A stretch of 64,000 bases of DNA, from positions 248,001 to 312,000 of the forward strand of contig CAVRYN010000003.1 of NCBI GenBank assembly GCA_963725505.1, read 5' to 3'. The notes beneath the pieces were generated by a model. It did not search any database, had not been told where the DNA came from, and saw only the letters and a program-made list of their open reading frames with translations. Each line of letters opens with the position of its first letter. Positions within the stretch are counted from its first letter, which is position 1. This stretch comes from Udaeobacter sp963725505 (GTDB lineage: Bacteria > Verrucomicrobiota > Verrucomicrobiia > Chthoniobacterales > UBA10450). Both the position numbers and the translations under genes were made by a program. This document shows, piece by piece, positions 52,431-60,649 of the stretch.

Positions 52431-53630
52431 ATGCCAACGATTCCGGTGCGCGACACGGACGCTACATTGGCAATGTTTCTGAAGCATCTGGAATGCAGCG
52501 CGTGCGGCCTTCAGCATGAATGGTCGCGTTTGCAGAATCTCTGTCGTTCCTGCCACAAACCGCTCTTTGCGGTTGTCGATCTCGCCGCAGCGAGTCGAAC
52601 GCTGACGCGCGAATCACTGGCTACGCGAGAGAAATCGCTGTGGCGTTATCGCGAGGTGTTGCCGTTGCCCGGCGACGTTGAGCCGGTTTCGTTAGGCGAA
52701 GGCGAAACACCTCTGCTTCGCGGCCAAAAATTCGCTGACGACATCGATCTCTGGATCAAAGACGAATCGCTAAACCCGACGCAGAGTTTCAAGGCGCGCG
52801 GCATGAGTGTGGCCGTTTCGATGGCAAAATATCTCGGCGCGACAAAACTCGCGGTTCCCAGCGCTGGAAATGCTGGTGGCGCACTCGCTGCTTACGCCGC
52901 ACGCGCCGGTCTCGAAGCGCACATCTTCATGCCGCGCGACACGCCGCGCGCGAACATCATCGAGTGCCGCGAGCTGGGCGCTCACGTCACGCTGATCGAC
53001 GGATTGATCACGGATTGCGGCGCTGAGATCGCGCGCCGGAAAGAAAACGAAGGCTGGTTCGACATGTCCACGCTCAAGGAACCGTATCGCGTGGAGGGGA
53101 AAAAAACGCTCGGCTACGAGTTGGCCGAGCAATTGAACTGGCAGTTGCCCGACGTGATTCTTTATCCAGCCGGCGGCGGCACCGGTCTCATTGGGATGTG
53201 GAAAGCGTTCGATGAAATGGAGGCCCTGGGCTGGATCGGGAAAAAGCGTCCGCGCATGTTCGCGGTGCAAGCCGCGGGCTGCGCACCGATCGTGCGCGCG
53301 TTCGAAGCCGAAGCAAAAACCGCCGCAGAATTTCCGGACGCGCATACGATTGCCTCCGGCCTGCGCGTTCCAAAAGCGATCGGCGATTTCCTTATTCTGA
53401 ACATCCTCCGTAAATCCTCCGGTGGCGCCGTCGCTGTCGATGACGAAGAAATGATCTGCGTCGCGCGCGAGGTGGGATCGAAAGAAGGTCTCTTTGTCTG
53501 TCCAGAAGGCGCAGCCTGTTTCGCCGCTCTCAAGTTGCTGCATTCCACAGGCAAAATTCGCTCCGGCGACCGCGTAGTCATTTTCAATACCGGCTCGGGA
53601 ATCAAATACCTCGAGTGTTACGAGGCGTAG
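52431..53630 (+). CDS. thrC: Threonine synthase
   Basis: The start is placed at MPTIPVRDTDATLAMFLKHL; the longer frame reads into the upstream gene's promoter. An N-terminal zinc-ribbon-like segment (LECSACGLQHEWSRLQNLCR, SCHKP) precedes the PLP fold. PLP Lys in NPTQSFKARGMSV, phosphate loop PAGGGTGLIGMWKAF, substrate loop PSAGNAGGALAAYAA. It converts O-phosphohomoserine to threonine. The cysteine pairs place it in the group with a rubredoxin-like N terminus. Intact; the C terminus reads FNTGSGIKYLECYEA. Confidence 0.93.
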   Translation: MPTIPVRDTDATLAMFLKHLECSACGLQHEWSRLQNLCRSCHKPLFAVVDLAAASRTLTRESLATREKSLWRYREVLPLPGDVEPVSLGEGETPLLRGQKFADDIDLWIKDESLNPTQSFKARGMSVAVSMAKYLGATKLAVPSAGNAGGALAAYAARAGLEAHIFMPRDTPRANIIECRELGAHVTLIDGLITDCGAEIARRKENEGWFDMSTLKEPYRVEGKKTLGYELAEQLNWQLPDVILYPAGGGTGLIGMWKAFDEMEALGWIGKKRPRMFAVQAAGCAPIVRAFEAEAKTAAEFPDAHTIASGLRVPKAIGDFLILNILRKSSGGAVAVDDEEMICVAREVGSKEGLFVCPEGAACFAALKLLHSTGKIRSGDRVVIFNTGSGIKYLECYEA

Positions 53631-53716
53631 GTTTTTTAGAGTAGCGCAAGCCTCTGCTTTGCGAATGAGCGACGCAAGCGCGGACGCTCGTGCCGCCTTG
53701 CGTTGCACCTGTTCGT

Positions 53717-55171
53717 TCAGCGCGGTGCAATGGGGCGCGGCGGCGGCGTTGGGCGCGATCTTGGCGCCGGGGTACTTCTGGGAGTCGGCGTTGCTCTCGG
53801 AGTCGGCGTCGCTGTCGGCGTTAATGTAGCCGTTGCTGTCGGCGTCGCCGTCGACGTTGATGTAGGCGTGGCAGTGGGAGTCGCGGTAGCCATAGGTGTC
53901 TGCGTCGGCGTTGGCGTCGGAGTAGCGGTAGGTCCCTGCACTTCGAAGGGGCCTTTGTCGATGCGGCCGTTCACGACACGATCAAATCCGGGGCCGCGCT
54001 GGTCGAAGAACGGTGGCGGGGTGAAATTCGGATCGCCCGCATCAATGGCGGGGCTGCCAGGCAACAGTGCGTGGGTGAATGTCGGGCCCCCGTTGTCTTG
54101 GAGCGGGCCAAGGAGGGGCTCGGTATTGATCTGGTCGCCGGGCGCATTAAATCCGCCTACACCGCCATTGGTGTTTAGCACGCCAGCGTCGTTTGTGAGA
54201 TTGTATCCGTCCGAGATGACGACTCCGCCTTGATTGAGGATATTTCTTTGATTTGGGACGCTGCCTTTGAAGATTGTGTTGCCAATTTCCAAAGTAGCGC
54301 CGCCAGGCAGAGTATTGCCGTCGTTAAAAATCGCGCCGCCGTCGCAGCAGGAGAGAGAGTTCCCCGCAAACGTGCAGTTGGTGACGGTTAACGTGGCCTG
54401 CCCACCCTCGTCGCCCAGATTCACAATACCGCCGGAATATTGGTCGGCGGAATTGCCACTGATCGTGCTGTTGTTAATAGTGACGACTGCGACGCTGTTG
54501 GGCACTCCGCCGAAGTTAAAAATGCCACCGCCCTGAAATGCCTGGTTGTTGCTGATGGTTGAGTTATTAATCGTTACGGTCACGCTACCGTGCACACCGT
54601 AATTGTAGATGCCGCCACCGAACGTCGCGGTCCCGCCCGGAGCAACGCTGTTTCCACTAATCGTGCTGTCGTTGAGTGTCAGCGACGCGCTGCCGGAAAG
54701 CTCCCCATTGTTCGTGATGCCGCCGCCGTTGGTCCGGTGGTCAACTGCATTGGCGGTAACGACGCAGTTGTTCACACTCAGGTTGGAATGGTCATTGTAG
54801 ATCCCGGCGCCGCCAAAGCCATCGAATGTCGACCCATTGGTGATCGTAAGGCCTTGAATCGTTGCGCTACGGCCGGGCGTGACGTGGAAAATGCGAAAGC
54901 TCGATGCGTCTTGCGCACGCGTAACGGTGAGCAGGTTCGCACCGGGACCCATGATGGTGATACTCTCGTTGATGAGAAGCTCGGCAGTCGTCAGTGTTAT
55001 GGTCTGCCCATTAAGCGCAGAATCGAAATTAATTGTGTCGCCGTCACTAACGACAGCGAGCGCCTGACGCAATGAGCCGGCGCCGCTGTCGTTCGTATTT
55101 ATGACCGTTATCGTGGTCGCGTGCGCAGAGATTGCGATTGCGCAAAGCAGCGCCGACCGAATTCCGAGCAT
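53717..55171 (-). CDS. Secreted beta-helix (choice-of-anchor Q/polymorphic repeat) protein with Pro/Thr tail
   Basis: The start is at MLGIRSALLCAIAISAHA, a signal peptide. The body is a right-handed parallel beta-helix: GSLRQALAVVSDGDTINFDS at the N terminus, then repeated I-x-G-N-S / GGGIYN rungs (NDSTISGNSVAPGGTATFGG, NNSTISNNQAFQGGGIFNFG, NNSTISGNSADQYSGGIVNL). It ends in ALLPGSPAIDAGDPNFTPPP, as in choice-of-anchor Q proteins. The last 70 residues are a low-complexity Thr/Pro/Ala tail (TPTPTPTQTPMATATPTATP). Likely surface or extracellular, an adhesin or polysaccharide-active protein. The tail is a hotspot for slippage. Intact. Confidence 0.85.
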   Translation of the reverse strand: MLGIRSALLCAIAISAHATTITVINTNDSGAGSLRQALAVVSDGDTINFDSALNGQTITLTTAELLINESITIMGPGANLLTVTRAQDASSFRIFHVTPGRSATIQGLTITNGSTFDGFGGAGIYNDHSNLSVNNCVVTANAVDHRTNGGGITNNGELSGSASLTLNDSTISGNSVAPGGTATFGGGIYNYGVHGSVTVTINNSTISNNQAFQGGGIFNFGGVPNSVAVVTINNSTISGNSADQYSGGIVNLGDEGGQATLTVTNCTFAGNSLSCCDGGAIFNDGNTLPGGATLEIGNTIFKGSVPNQRNILNQGGVVISDGYNLTNDAGVLNTNGGVGGFNAPGDQINTEPLLGPLQDNGGPTFTHALLPGSPAIDAGDPNFTPPPFFDQRGPGFDRVVNGRIDKGPFEVQGPTATPTPTPTQTPMATATPTATPTSTSTATPTATATLTPTATPTPRATPTPRSTPAPRSRPTPPPRPIAPR

Positions 55172-55362
55172 GACTTTGCTGTTCACGTAGAGTGGAGGGT
55201 CGATCAAATCGACTTTTACAGATTAGCGCGGAGATAAGTCGAGCAAAAAAGTGAATGCTGCCCGCTCTCCATGTCCACCGGCGCGGCGGAGCCGCAGATC
55301 ATGTCGACTCGCGACAGTGAAAAGGACCGTTCGAAAGCATTAAAAAAAATTGAACAAAATAG

Positions 55363-55378
55363 TTGACTGGTCGGTCTA
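55363..55378. promoter_or_regulatory. Candidate TetR operator 1 (autoregulatory)
   Basis: TTGACTGGTCGGTCTA differs by one base from the palindrome TAGACTGGTCGGTCTA, the type of site bound by NemR-like TetR repressors. TTGACT also makes a -35-like box with TAAATG 17 bases downstream. It lies ten bases before the tetR start, so binding would repress its own gene. Confidence 0.6.
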
Positions 55379-55388
55379 GTAAGGCTAA

Positions 55389-56012
55389 ATGGTCGATATG
55401 CCAAGAGTGAGTGACATGAAAGAGCGCCTGACCGACGCGGCGTTGGATTTGATGTGGGAAAACAGCTACGGCACCACCTCGGTGGACGCGATCTGCGAGC
55501 GGGCCGGCGCAAAAAAGGGAAGCTTTTATTATTTCTTCAAGTCGAAGTCCGAGCTCACCGCCGCTGCACTGGAAGCGGAATGGAACAAGAACAAGGCGAA
55601 CATGGATGCTCTTTTCTCTCCAACAGTTCCACCTCTCGAGCGGTTCGATCACTACTTTGATTATGTGCACGATCGTCTGGCCGAACTTCAGAAGAAGTGC
55701 GGTTCCATCCTGGGTTGCCCGCTGTTGAGCATCGGGAGTGAAGTGAGCACGCAGGATCAGGGCGTGCGGGCTACCGTTGAACACATCTGGGATCGGAAAA
55801 TAAAGTATTTCGAGTCCGCTATTCGGGACGCGCATGCGCAAGGATTGCTTGTGGCGCCGGATCCAGAAGCGAAGGCGAGGGCGCTCTTTGCCTGCTACCA
55901 CGGGACACTCGCTCAAGCGCGAATTCAAAACGACGTCGAGTTGATCCGCGATTTCAAGCTGGTGGCCAGGGATGTTTTGGGGGTGAAAGATGCCCATGCT
56001 GTCTCTTCATAA
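55389..56012 (+). CDS. TetR/AcrR-family transcriptional regulator (NemR-like)
   Basis: 207 residues. The N-terminal helix-turn-helix is TSVDAICERAGAKKGSFYYF followed by FKSKSELTAAALEAEW. The effector domain has GCPLLSIGSEVSTQDQGVRA, with a Cys placed as in thiol/aldehyde-sensing relatives such as NemR. A second in-frame ATG lies nine bases in and may be the real start, since the candidate -10 overlaps the first. Near-identical operator-like sites lie just upstream and about 25 bases downstream of the gene, so it probably controls itself and the following stress/redox genes. Confidence 0.85.
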   Translation: MVDMPRVSDMKERLTDAALDLMWENSYGTTSVDAICERAGAKKGSFYYFFKSKSELTAAALEAEWNKNKANMDALFSPTVPPLERFDHYFDYVHDRLAELQKKCGSILGCPLLSIGSEVSTQDQGVRATVEHIWDRKIKYFESAIRDAHAQGLLVAPDPEAKARALFACYHGTLAQARIQNDVELIRDFKLVARDVLGVKDAHAVSS

Positions 56013-56035
56013 CTCTTTTTTTTTGCCGATGTTTA

Positions 56036-56050
56036 TAGACGACCAGTCAA
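56036..56050. promoter_or_regulatory. Candidate TetR operator 2 (downstream genes)
   Basis: TAGACGACCAGTCAA is the inverted counterpart of operator 1 with one base fewer in the centre. It lies 35 bases before the ATG of the 108-aa gene, consistent with control of the SDR/secreted-protein operon by the TetR product. Confidence 0.5.
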
Positions 56051-56084
56051 ATATAAATCAACAGAAACCAAGAAAACTCAGCCC

Positions 56085-56411
56085 ATGAAAACTGACAAAC
56101 AAAATCAATCAGCACTAGTTTTCCTCCAGACGGTCTCAGTTGCCGTCGCCCAACTGAAACAACGATTGCAGCAGGATTATGAACAGGCTTACCCGGACCT
56201 GCGCGAAATCATTCACCTCGTGCTCGACGAGGAAGAAGCGAACGCCTGGGAGCTTTCGTTGTTCCCACATCTGCTTCTCCCCGATCTGGTCGAAGCGCAC
56301 ATCAGCAACCTGAATCTTCACCCGATCGAGACGAGGCATGACGACGTCTTTGCGCCGCATGGCTTCAATGGAATCGAAACTCGCCAATCGGCTTTCGCTT
56401 TATGTGGATAG
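56085..56411 (+). CDS. Hypothetical protein, 108 aa
   Basis: Charged, helical and soluble. Segments VFLQTVSVAVAQLKQRLQQD, YEQAYPDLREIIHLVLDEEE and LLPDLVEAHISNLNLHPIET suggest a small helical bundle. No named domain. It directly follows the second candidate TetR operator and precedes a secreted protein gene, likely co-transcribed. Confidence 0.6.
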   Translation: MKTDKQNQSALVFLQTVSVAVAQLKQRLQQDYEQAYPDLREIIHLVLDEEEANAWELSLFPHLLLPDLVEAHISNLNLHPIETRHDDVFAPHGFNGIETRQSAFALCG

Positions 56412-56450
56412 TCAACCAACAAACAAATCAACTCAAAGGAACTCAAAATC

Positions 56451-57329
56451 ATGAAAACTAAATTCTATTGGGTCGCACTCCTTGCGAGCGCGGCCATGAT
56501 TGCTCAAGCAAACGCAGGCGGCCGTTATGGAGGCGGTGGAGGAGGGTTCGCCGCGCGGGTTGCTCCTGCGCGCGCGGCGGTGCCATCGTTCAACTCTGCG
56601 GCGAGTCGAAGTTTCGGCAGTGGCAGGATGGTTTATTCAGGCCAACGCTTCTCGCCAACCACTCTGCGTTCGCCATCATCAGCGGCGCCTCGGCAATATT
56701 ACATCAATCCGAATGCCAGCACGCGTCAGTTGGCACGCGCAAATATCAATCGCGCCGATCATCCCGCTCGATTCTCGAACGGCGGAAATCGCGCGACAAC
56801 AAATATGCGACGCCAGGGAAATGGGCCGGGCCAAATCAGGAACGGAAACAATCTGTCTTCCAACTGGCGAGATCACATCGTCGCGCGGCATTCGGCCGAT
56901 TGGCACCGCGACTGGGATCGGCGGCACAGACATTTCGACCACGGTCACGTCTTTGTTTTCATCGATGGCTTCTGGTGGGGATTAGATCCCGGATTCTACC
57001 CGTACTACGCTTACGGCAACTATCCGTACGATGACTACGGTTACGCCAACAACGGTTATCCGTATGATTACTACCAGTATTCCCCGTACAACGATGATGA
57101 CGAGCAGGGCTACGCTCCTTCGGATCAGGACGCGAATAATGCGACCGTAAGCGCAGTTCAATCAAAGCTTGCGAAGCTTGGTTACTATGGCGGCGCGATC
57201 GACGGAGTTGCTGGAGACGAAACCCAGGCCGCTCTGGCGCGTTATCAAGAAGAACACGACTTGAGCGTCACAGGGACACTTACCGCCGCGACGCTTCAAT
57301 CCCTCGGATTGAAGCCAACGGCGAGCTAG
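56451..57329 (+). CDS. Secreted Gly/Tyr-rich protein with C-terminal peptidoglycan-binding domain
   Basis: The signal peptide is MKTKFYWVALLASAAMIAQA. A Gly- and Arg/Asn-rich mature region follows (GGRYGGGGGGFAARV, later HRHFDHGHVFVFIDGFWWGL). Then comes a Tyr/Asn/Asp-rich stretch of short repeats (YPYDDYGYANNGYPYDYYQY) and a PG_binding_1 domain (AVQSKLAKLGYYGGAIDGVA, QAALARYQEEHDLSVTGTLT, AATLQSLGL). Probably periplasmic, tethered to peptidoglycan, with a low-complexity spacer. A paralogue of the same layout is at 58980, and two SDR genes lie between. Confidence 0.8.
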   Translation: MKTKFYWVALLASAAMIAQANAGGRYGGGGGGFAARVAPARAAVPSFNSAASRSFGSGRMVYSGQRFSPTTLRSPSSAAPRQYYINPNASTRQLARANINRADHPARFSNGGNRATTNMRRQGNGPGQIRNGNNLSSNWRDHIVARHSADWHRDWDRRHRHFDHGHVFVFIDGFWWGLDPGFYPYYAYGNYPYDDYGYANNGYPYDYYQYSPYNDDDEQGYAPSDQDANNATVSAVQSKLAKLGYYGGAIDGVAGDETQAALARYQEEHDLSVTGTLTAATLQSLGLKPTAS

Positions 57330-57388
57330 CCGGAAGAGTGTCCCGTCACCACGAAACCTTCCCAAGCACAACAAATGAAAGGAACACA

Positions 57389-58144
57389 ATGAACAACAAA
57401 ACATTCTCAGGCAAAGTTGCACTGGTGACCGGAGGAACTTCCGGCATCGGTAAAACGACAGCGATCGCGTTTGCGCGCGCCGGCGCAAAAGTAGTTTTGA
57501 GCGGCCGCCGCGAAAAAGAAGGCGCGCAAGTTGTCGCCGAAATTAAAAAACTAGGCGGCGATGCGGCATTCGTCCGTGCCGACGTCGCGAAAGACGCGGA
57601 CGTGAAAGCGATGGTCAAGTTCGCGGTCGACAAATTCGGCAAGCTCGACATCGCGTTTAACAACGCCGGCGTCGAATGGAAAGGCCCGCTCGAACAGGCG
57701 ACTGAGGCCGAATATCGACGCATTTTCGACATCAACGTGTGGGGCGTTCTCAATTCGATGCGCCACGAAATTCCAGTGATGCTCAAGAACGGTGGCGGCG
57801 CCATCGTCAACACCTCGAGCGTAGCCGGTCACGTCGGCCTCGCGCAGGTAAGCGTTTACATCGCTTCCAAACACGCGGTCGAAGGCCTGACAAAATCCCT
57901 CGCGCTGGAATTCGCGAAGCAAAACATCCGCATCAACGCGATTGCTCCAGGAGCGATCGCTACCGAAATGTTCGATCGTTTCGCCGGGGATGAGTTGCGT
58001 GATCAGATCGTTTCGATCGTTCCGGTCGGGCGGGTCGGCGCGAGCGACGAGATCGCCGCGGCGGTTCTCTATCTAGCGTCTGATGCCGCGAAATTCACAA
58101 CGGGCACATCGCTGGTAGTCGACGGAGGCTTCATCGCAGGATGA
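57389..58144 (+). CDS. Short-chain dehydrogenase/reductase
   Basis: The start is at MNNKTFSGKVALVTGGTSGI, preceded by GAAAGGA. Rossmann motif TGGTSGIG, NNAGVEW (N-N-A-G), catalytic Ser (IVNTSSVAGHVGLAQ), Y-x-x-x-K in YIASKHAVEGLTKSL, and C-terminal YLASDAAKFTTGTSLVVDGG. NAD(P)-dependent oxidoreductase with unknown substrate. Spacing of 34 bases to the next SDR and a shared Shine-Dalgarno style indicate one operon, plausibly under the TetR regulator. Confidence 0.93.
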   Translation: MNNKTFSGKVALVTGGTSGIGKTTAIAFARAGAKVVLSGRREKEGAQVVAEIKKLGGDAAFVRADVAKDADVKAMVKFAVDKFGKLDIAFNNAGVEWKGPLEQATEAEYRRIFDINVWGVLNSMRHEIPVMLKNGGGAIVNTSSVAGHVGLAQVSVYIASKHAVEGLTKSLALEFAKQNIRINAIAPGAIATEMFDRFAGDELRDQIVSIVPVGRVGASDEIAAAVLYLASDAAKFTTGTSLVVDGGFIAG

Positions 58145-58178
58145 ATCAGGTCAATGAAACAAAGCTGAAAGGAACGAA

Positions 58179-58934
58179 ATGAAAAACGGAAAACTAAGTG
58201 GAAAAGTTGCAGTGGTAACGGGCGCGTCGAAGGGAATCGGCGCGGGGATTGCGAAGCAGTTGGCGGCCGAAGGCGCTGCGGTCGTGGTAAATTACGCGTC
58301 GTCTAAATCGGACGCCGACAAAGTTATCGATGAAATCGCGAAAGCAGGCGGTAAAGCCGTCGCGGTTCAAGGCAGCGTCGCAAAAAAAGCCGACGTCGAA
58401 AAACTTTTCGTCGACGCGGAGAAAGCGTTCGGCAAGATCGACATCCTCGTCAACAACGCGGGCGTTTACGAATTCGCGCCGGTGGAGGATGCGACCGAGC
58501 AACAATTTCACCGAATGTTCGACACGAACGTTCTTGGAATCATTCTCGCGACCCAAGAAGCACTGAAACACTTCAATTCGAACGGCGGGAGCATTATCAA
58601 CATCAGTTCGCTCGCCAGCTCGCTCACGCCGCCGACCGCGGTCGTTTACAACGCTACCAAGGGAGCGGTCGATGCGATCACGCGCACCCTGGCGAAAGAG
58701 CTCGGGCCGCGAAAAATTCGCGTGAACTCCATCAATCCAGGCATGGTCATTACCGAAGGCGTCGTGACTGGTGGATTTCATGAGAGCGAGTTCCGAACGA
58801 TGTTGGAATCGCAGACGCCGCTGGGCCGTGTCGGACAAACCGACGACATCGCGCCGGCCGCGGTATTCTTCGCTTCAGACGATTCGAAATGGATCAGCGG
58901 AGAAACGCTTCTCATCGCGGGAGGATTGCGCTAA
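58179..58934 (+). CDS. Short-chain dehydrogenase/reductase (glucose/3-oxoacyl reductase-like)
   Basis: 251 residues. VVTGASKGIGAGIAKQLAAE (cofactor), VNNAGVYEFAPVEDATEQQF, INISSLASSLTPPTAVVYNA with Ser, Y-N-A-T-K (catalytic Tyr/Lys), FFASDDSKWISGETLLIAGG. The substrate is not deducible. Same operon as the preceding SDR. Confidence 0.93.
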   Translation: MKNGKLSGKVAVVTGASKGIGAGIAKQLAAEGAAVVVNYASSKSDADKVIDEIAKAGGKAVAVQGSVAKKADVEKLFVDAEKAFGKIDILVNNAGVYEFAPVEDATEQQFHRMFDTNVLGIILATQEALKHFNSNGGSIINISSLASSLTPPTAVVYNATKGAVDAITRTLAKELGPRKIRVNSINPGMVITEGVVTGGFHESEFRTMLESQTPLGRVGQTDDIAPAAVFFASDDSKWISGETLLIAGGLR

Positions 58935-58979
58935 TATAGACAGCAAAAACGCTTCATTAACGCGAAAGGAAATTAAACC

Positions 58980-60014
58980 ATGAAAACTAAATCCTTGTCG
59001 GTCGCACTTGTCGCTAGCGCAGCGATGATTGTTCAAGCAAATCCAGGAGCCTACCGCGGCGGTGGAGGGGGTTCTCGTGGCGGTGCAGTTGCACACGCCG
59101 CTCCGGCCGCTCACGCTCCGGTGCGTGCCGGCGGCTTTTCATCGATGCACTCTATGCCGACGCGCAGCTTCGGCGGCAGGATGATTTATCCGGGCCAGCC
59201 CTATTCGTCATTTGGAATGCGTTCGTACCGGCCGACTGGGTTTCGCCAGCCTTCGATTTATCCAAATCGCGTCACGTTTACCCGCTCAGGTCCATACACT
59301 GCGGCGACCATCAGACAACCTAATCAAAGTAATCGATTCCCGCGGTTTGCGAATTACAGAAACCCAGCCGCGACAAGTGTGTGGAACCAGCGAAATACCG
59401 GAAGTCAGTTCCGGAGTGGCAACAATCGTCTTCGTGGTGACTGGCAAAAACATGTGTTCGCGCAAGGTTCGGGGGACTGGCATCGCGGTTGGGACCGCCA
59501 TAGCGACCATTGGTGGAATGGCCACCGGTGCTGCTTCATCAACGGATCTTGGGTGATCTTCAATATTGGATTTGATCCGTGGTGGCCGTATTCGGGCTAC
59601 TACCCAGACTACTACGCCTCCGGCTCGCCGTACTACGGTTACGATTACCCGTATTCGTACAATTATGACCCCGGTTACGACAATTCCGGCGATTACCAAG
59701 GTCAGATGTATTACGATCAAAACAGCTATCCCGATCAATCGCAGGGCTACTACGATTCCAGTGTTTACCAAACCGAAGCGTACTACGATCCGAACGGCTA
59801 CAGCGATCAATCGCAATCAAACTACTCCATCGTTGTCGCCGCGCAGGAGCGACTCGCGCGAGAAGGCTATTATCACGGCGACAGTGACGGAGCGCTTAGC
59901 CCCGAGATGCAGAAGGCGGTTAGGCGTTATCAAAGCACCAACGGCTTGCGCGCTACTGGCTACCTCGACACAGAGACCCTGGCGGTAATGGGGCTACGAA
60001 AAGCGAGTTACTAA
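58980..60014 (+). CDS. Secreted Tyr-rich protein with C-terminal peptidoglycan-binding domain
   Basis: Paralogue of the gene at 56451 with a near-identical signal peptide (MKTKSLSVALVASAAMIVQA). Gly/Arg/Asn-rich region, then a long Tyr/Asp/Ser/Gln run (YGYDYPYSYNYDPGYDNSGD, YYDQNSYPDQSQGYYDSSVY) and a PG_binding_1 domain (AAQERLAREGYYHGDSDGAL, QKAVRRYQSTNGLRATGYLD). Tyr-rich low-complexity repeats could cross-link or self-assemble. Same strand and spacing as the SDR genes. Confidence 0.8.
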   Translation: MKTKSLSVALVASAAMIVQANPGAYRGGGGGSRGGAVAHAAPAAHAPVRAGGFSSMHSMPTRSFGGRMIYPGQPYSSFGMRSYRPTGFRQPSIYPNRVTFTRSGPYTAATIRQPNQSNRFPRFANYRNPAATSVWNQRNTGSQFRSGNNRLRGDWQKHVFAQGSGDWHRGWDRHSDHWWNGHRCCFINGSWVIFNIGFDPWWPYSGYYPDYYASGSPYYGYDYPYSYNYDPGYDNSGDYQGQMYYDQNSYPDQSQGYYDSSVYQTEAYYDPNGYSDQSQSNYSIVVAAQERLAREGYYHGDSDGALSPEMQKAVRRYQSTNGLRATGYLDTETLAVMGLRKASY

Positions 60015-60068
60015 CACGGAAACCAACCCACAACCTCAGAAACAGTCAGACAACAATGTAGCGATATT

Positions 60069-60605
60069 ATGAACAAACCTAATTCGAAGAAAAGATTGGA
60101 GCTCGCGCAGAGACGCGACGCACCGCTGGCGACGCGAACGGATCTGTCGGCTGCGGCCGTCAAAGACATAAGCGGCACGATGAATGCCATCCTCGCCGAT
60201 GTGTTCGCGCTGTACGTGAAGACGAAAAATTTCCACTGGCACATGAGCGGCCCACATTTCCGCGATTACCATTTGCTCCTCGACGAGCAGGCCGACCAGC
60301 TTTTCGCGATGACAGATCCGGTCGCGGAGCGCGTCCGCAAGTTGGGCGGAATCACGCTGCACTCTATTGGCGAGATCTCTCGTAATCAGCGCGTCCTCGA
60401 TAACGATGCGGAATATGTTGAGCCATTGGACATGCTCGCGGAATTAGCAGAAGACAATAGGACCCTGGCCGCGCGCCTGCGCGAGGCCCACAACGTGTGT
60501 GAGGAACACCGCGACGTCGCCACGACCAGTCTGATCGAAATTTGGATCGACGAAACAGAGCGTCGGGCGTGGTTCCTCTTCGAAGCAACGCGTCGAGCGA
60601 ATTAA
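60069..60605 (+). CDS. dps: Dps/ferritin-like DNA-protection protein
   Basis: 178 residues. The ferroxidase-type signature is KTKNFHWHMSGPHFRDYHLL followed by LDEQADQLFAMTDPVAERV, with His, Asp and Glu ligands at the dimer interface as in Dps. It stores iron and shields DNA during oxidative stress. The N terminus is basic (NKPNSKKRLELAQRRD), suiting DNA contact. It follows the SDR/secreted set on the same strand. Intact. Confidence 0.93.
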   Translation: MNKPNSKKRLELAQRRDAPLATRTDLSAAAVKDISGTMNAILADVFALYVKTKNFHWHMSGPHFRDYHLLLDEQADQLFAMTDPVAERVRKLGGITLHSIGEISRNQRVLDNDAEYVEPLDMLAELAEDNRTLAARLREAHNVCEEHRDVATTSLIEIWIDETERRAWFLFEATRRAN

Positions 60606-60649
60606 TTTCAGTGCCGGGATTTCGTTCGGGAACTTCCGGCCGCGTGCTT

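Noticed and set aside
53188..53373. Minus-strand frame inside thrC
   Set aside because: Shadow of the threonine synthase gene, which is fully supported by motifs.
53703..54233. Plus-strand Gly/Val-rich open frame of 176 residues
   Set aside because: It is the antisense of the Thr/Pro low-complexity tail of the beta-helix gene; composition follows from the repeat, not from coding.
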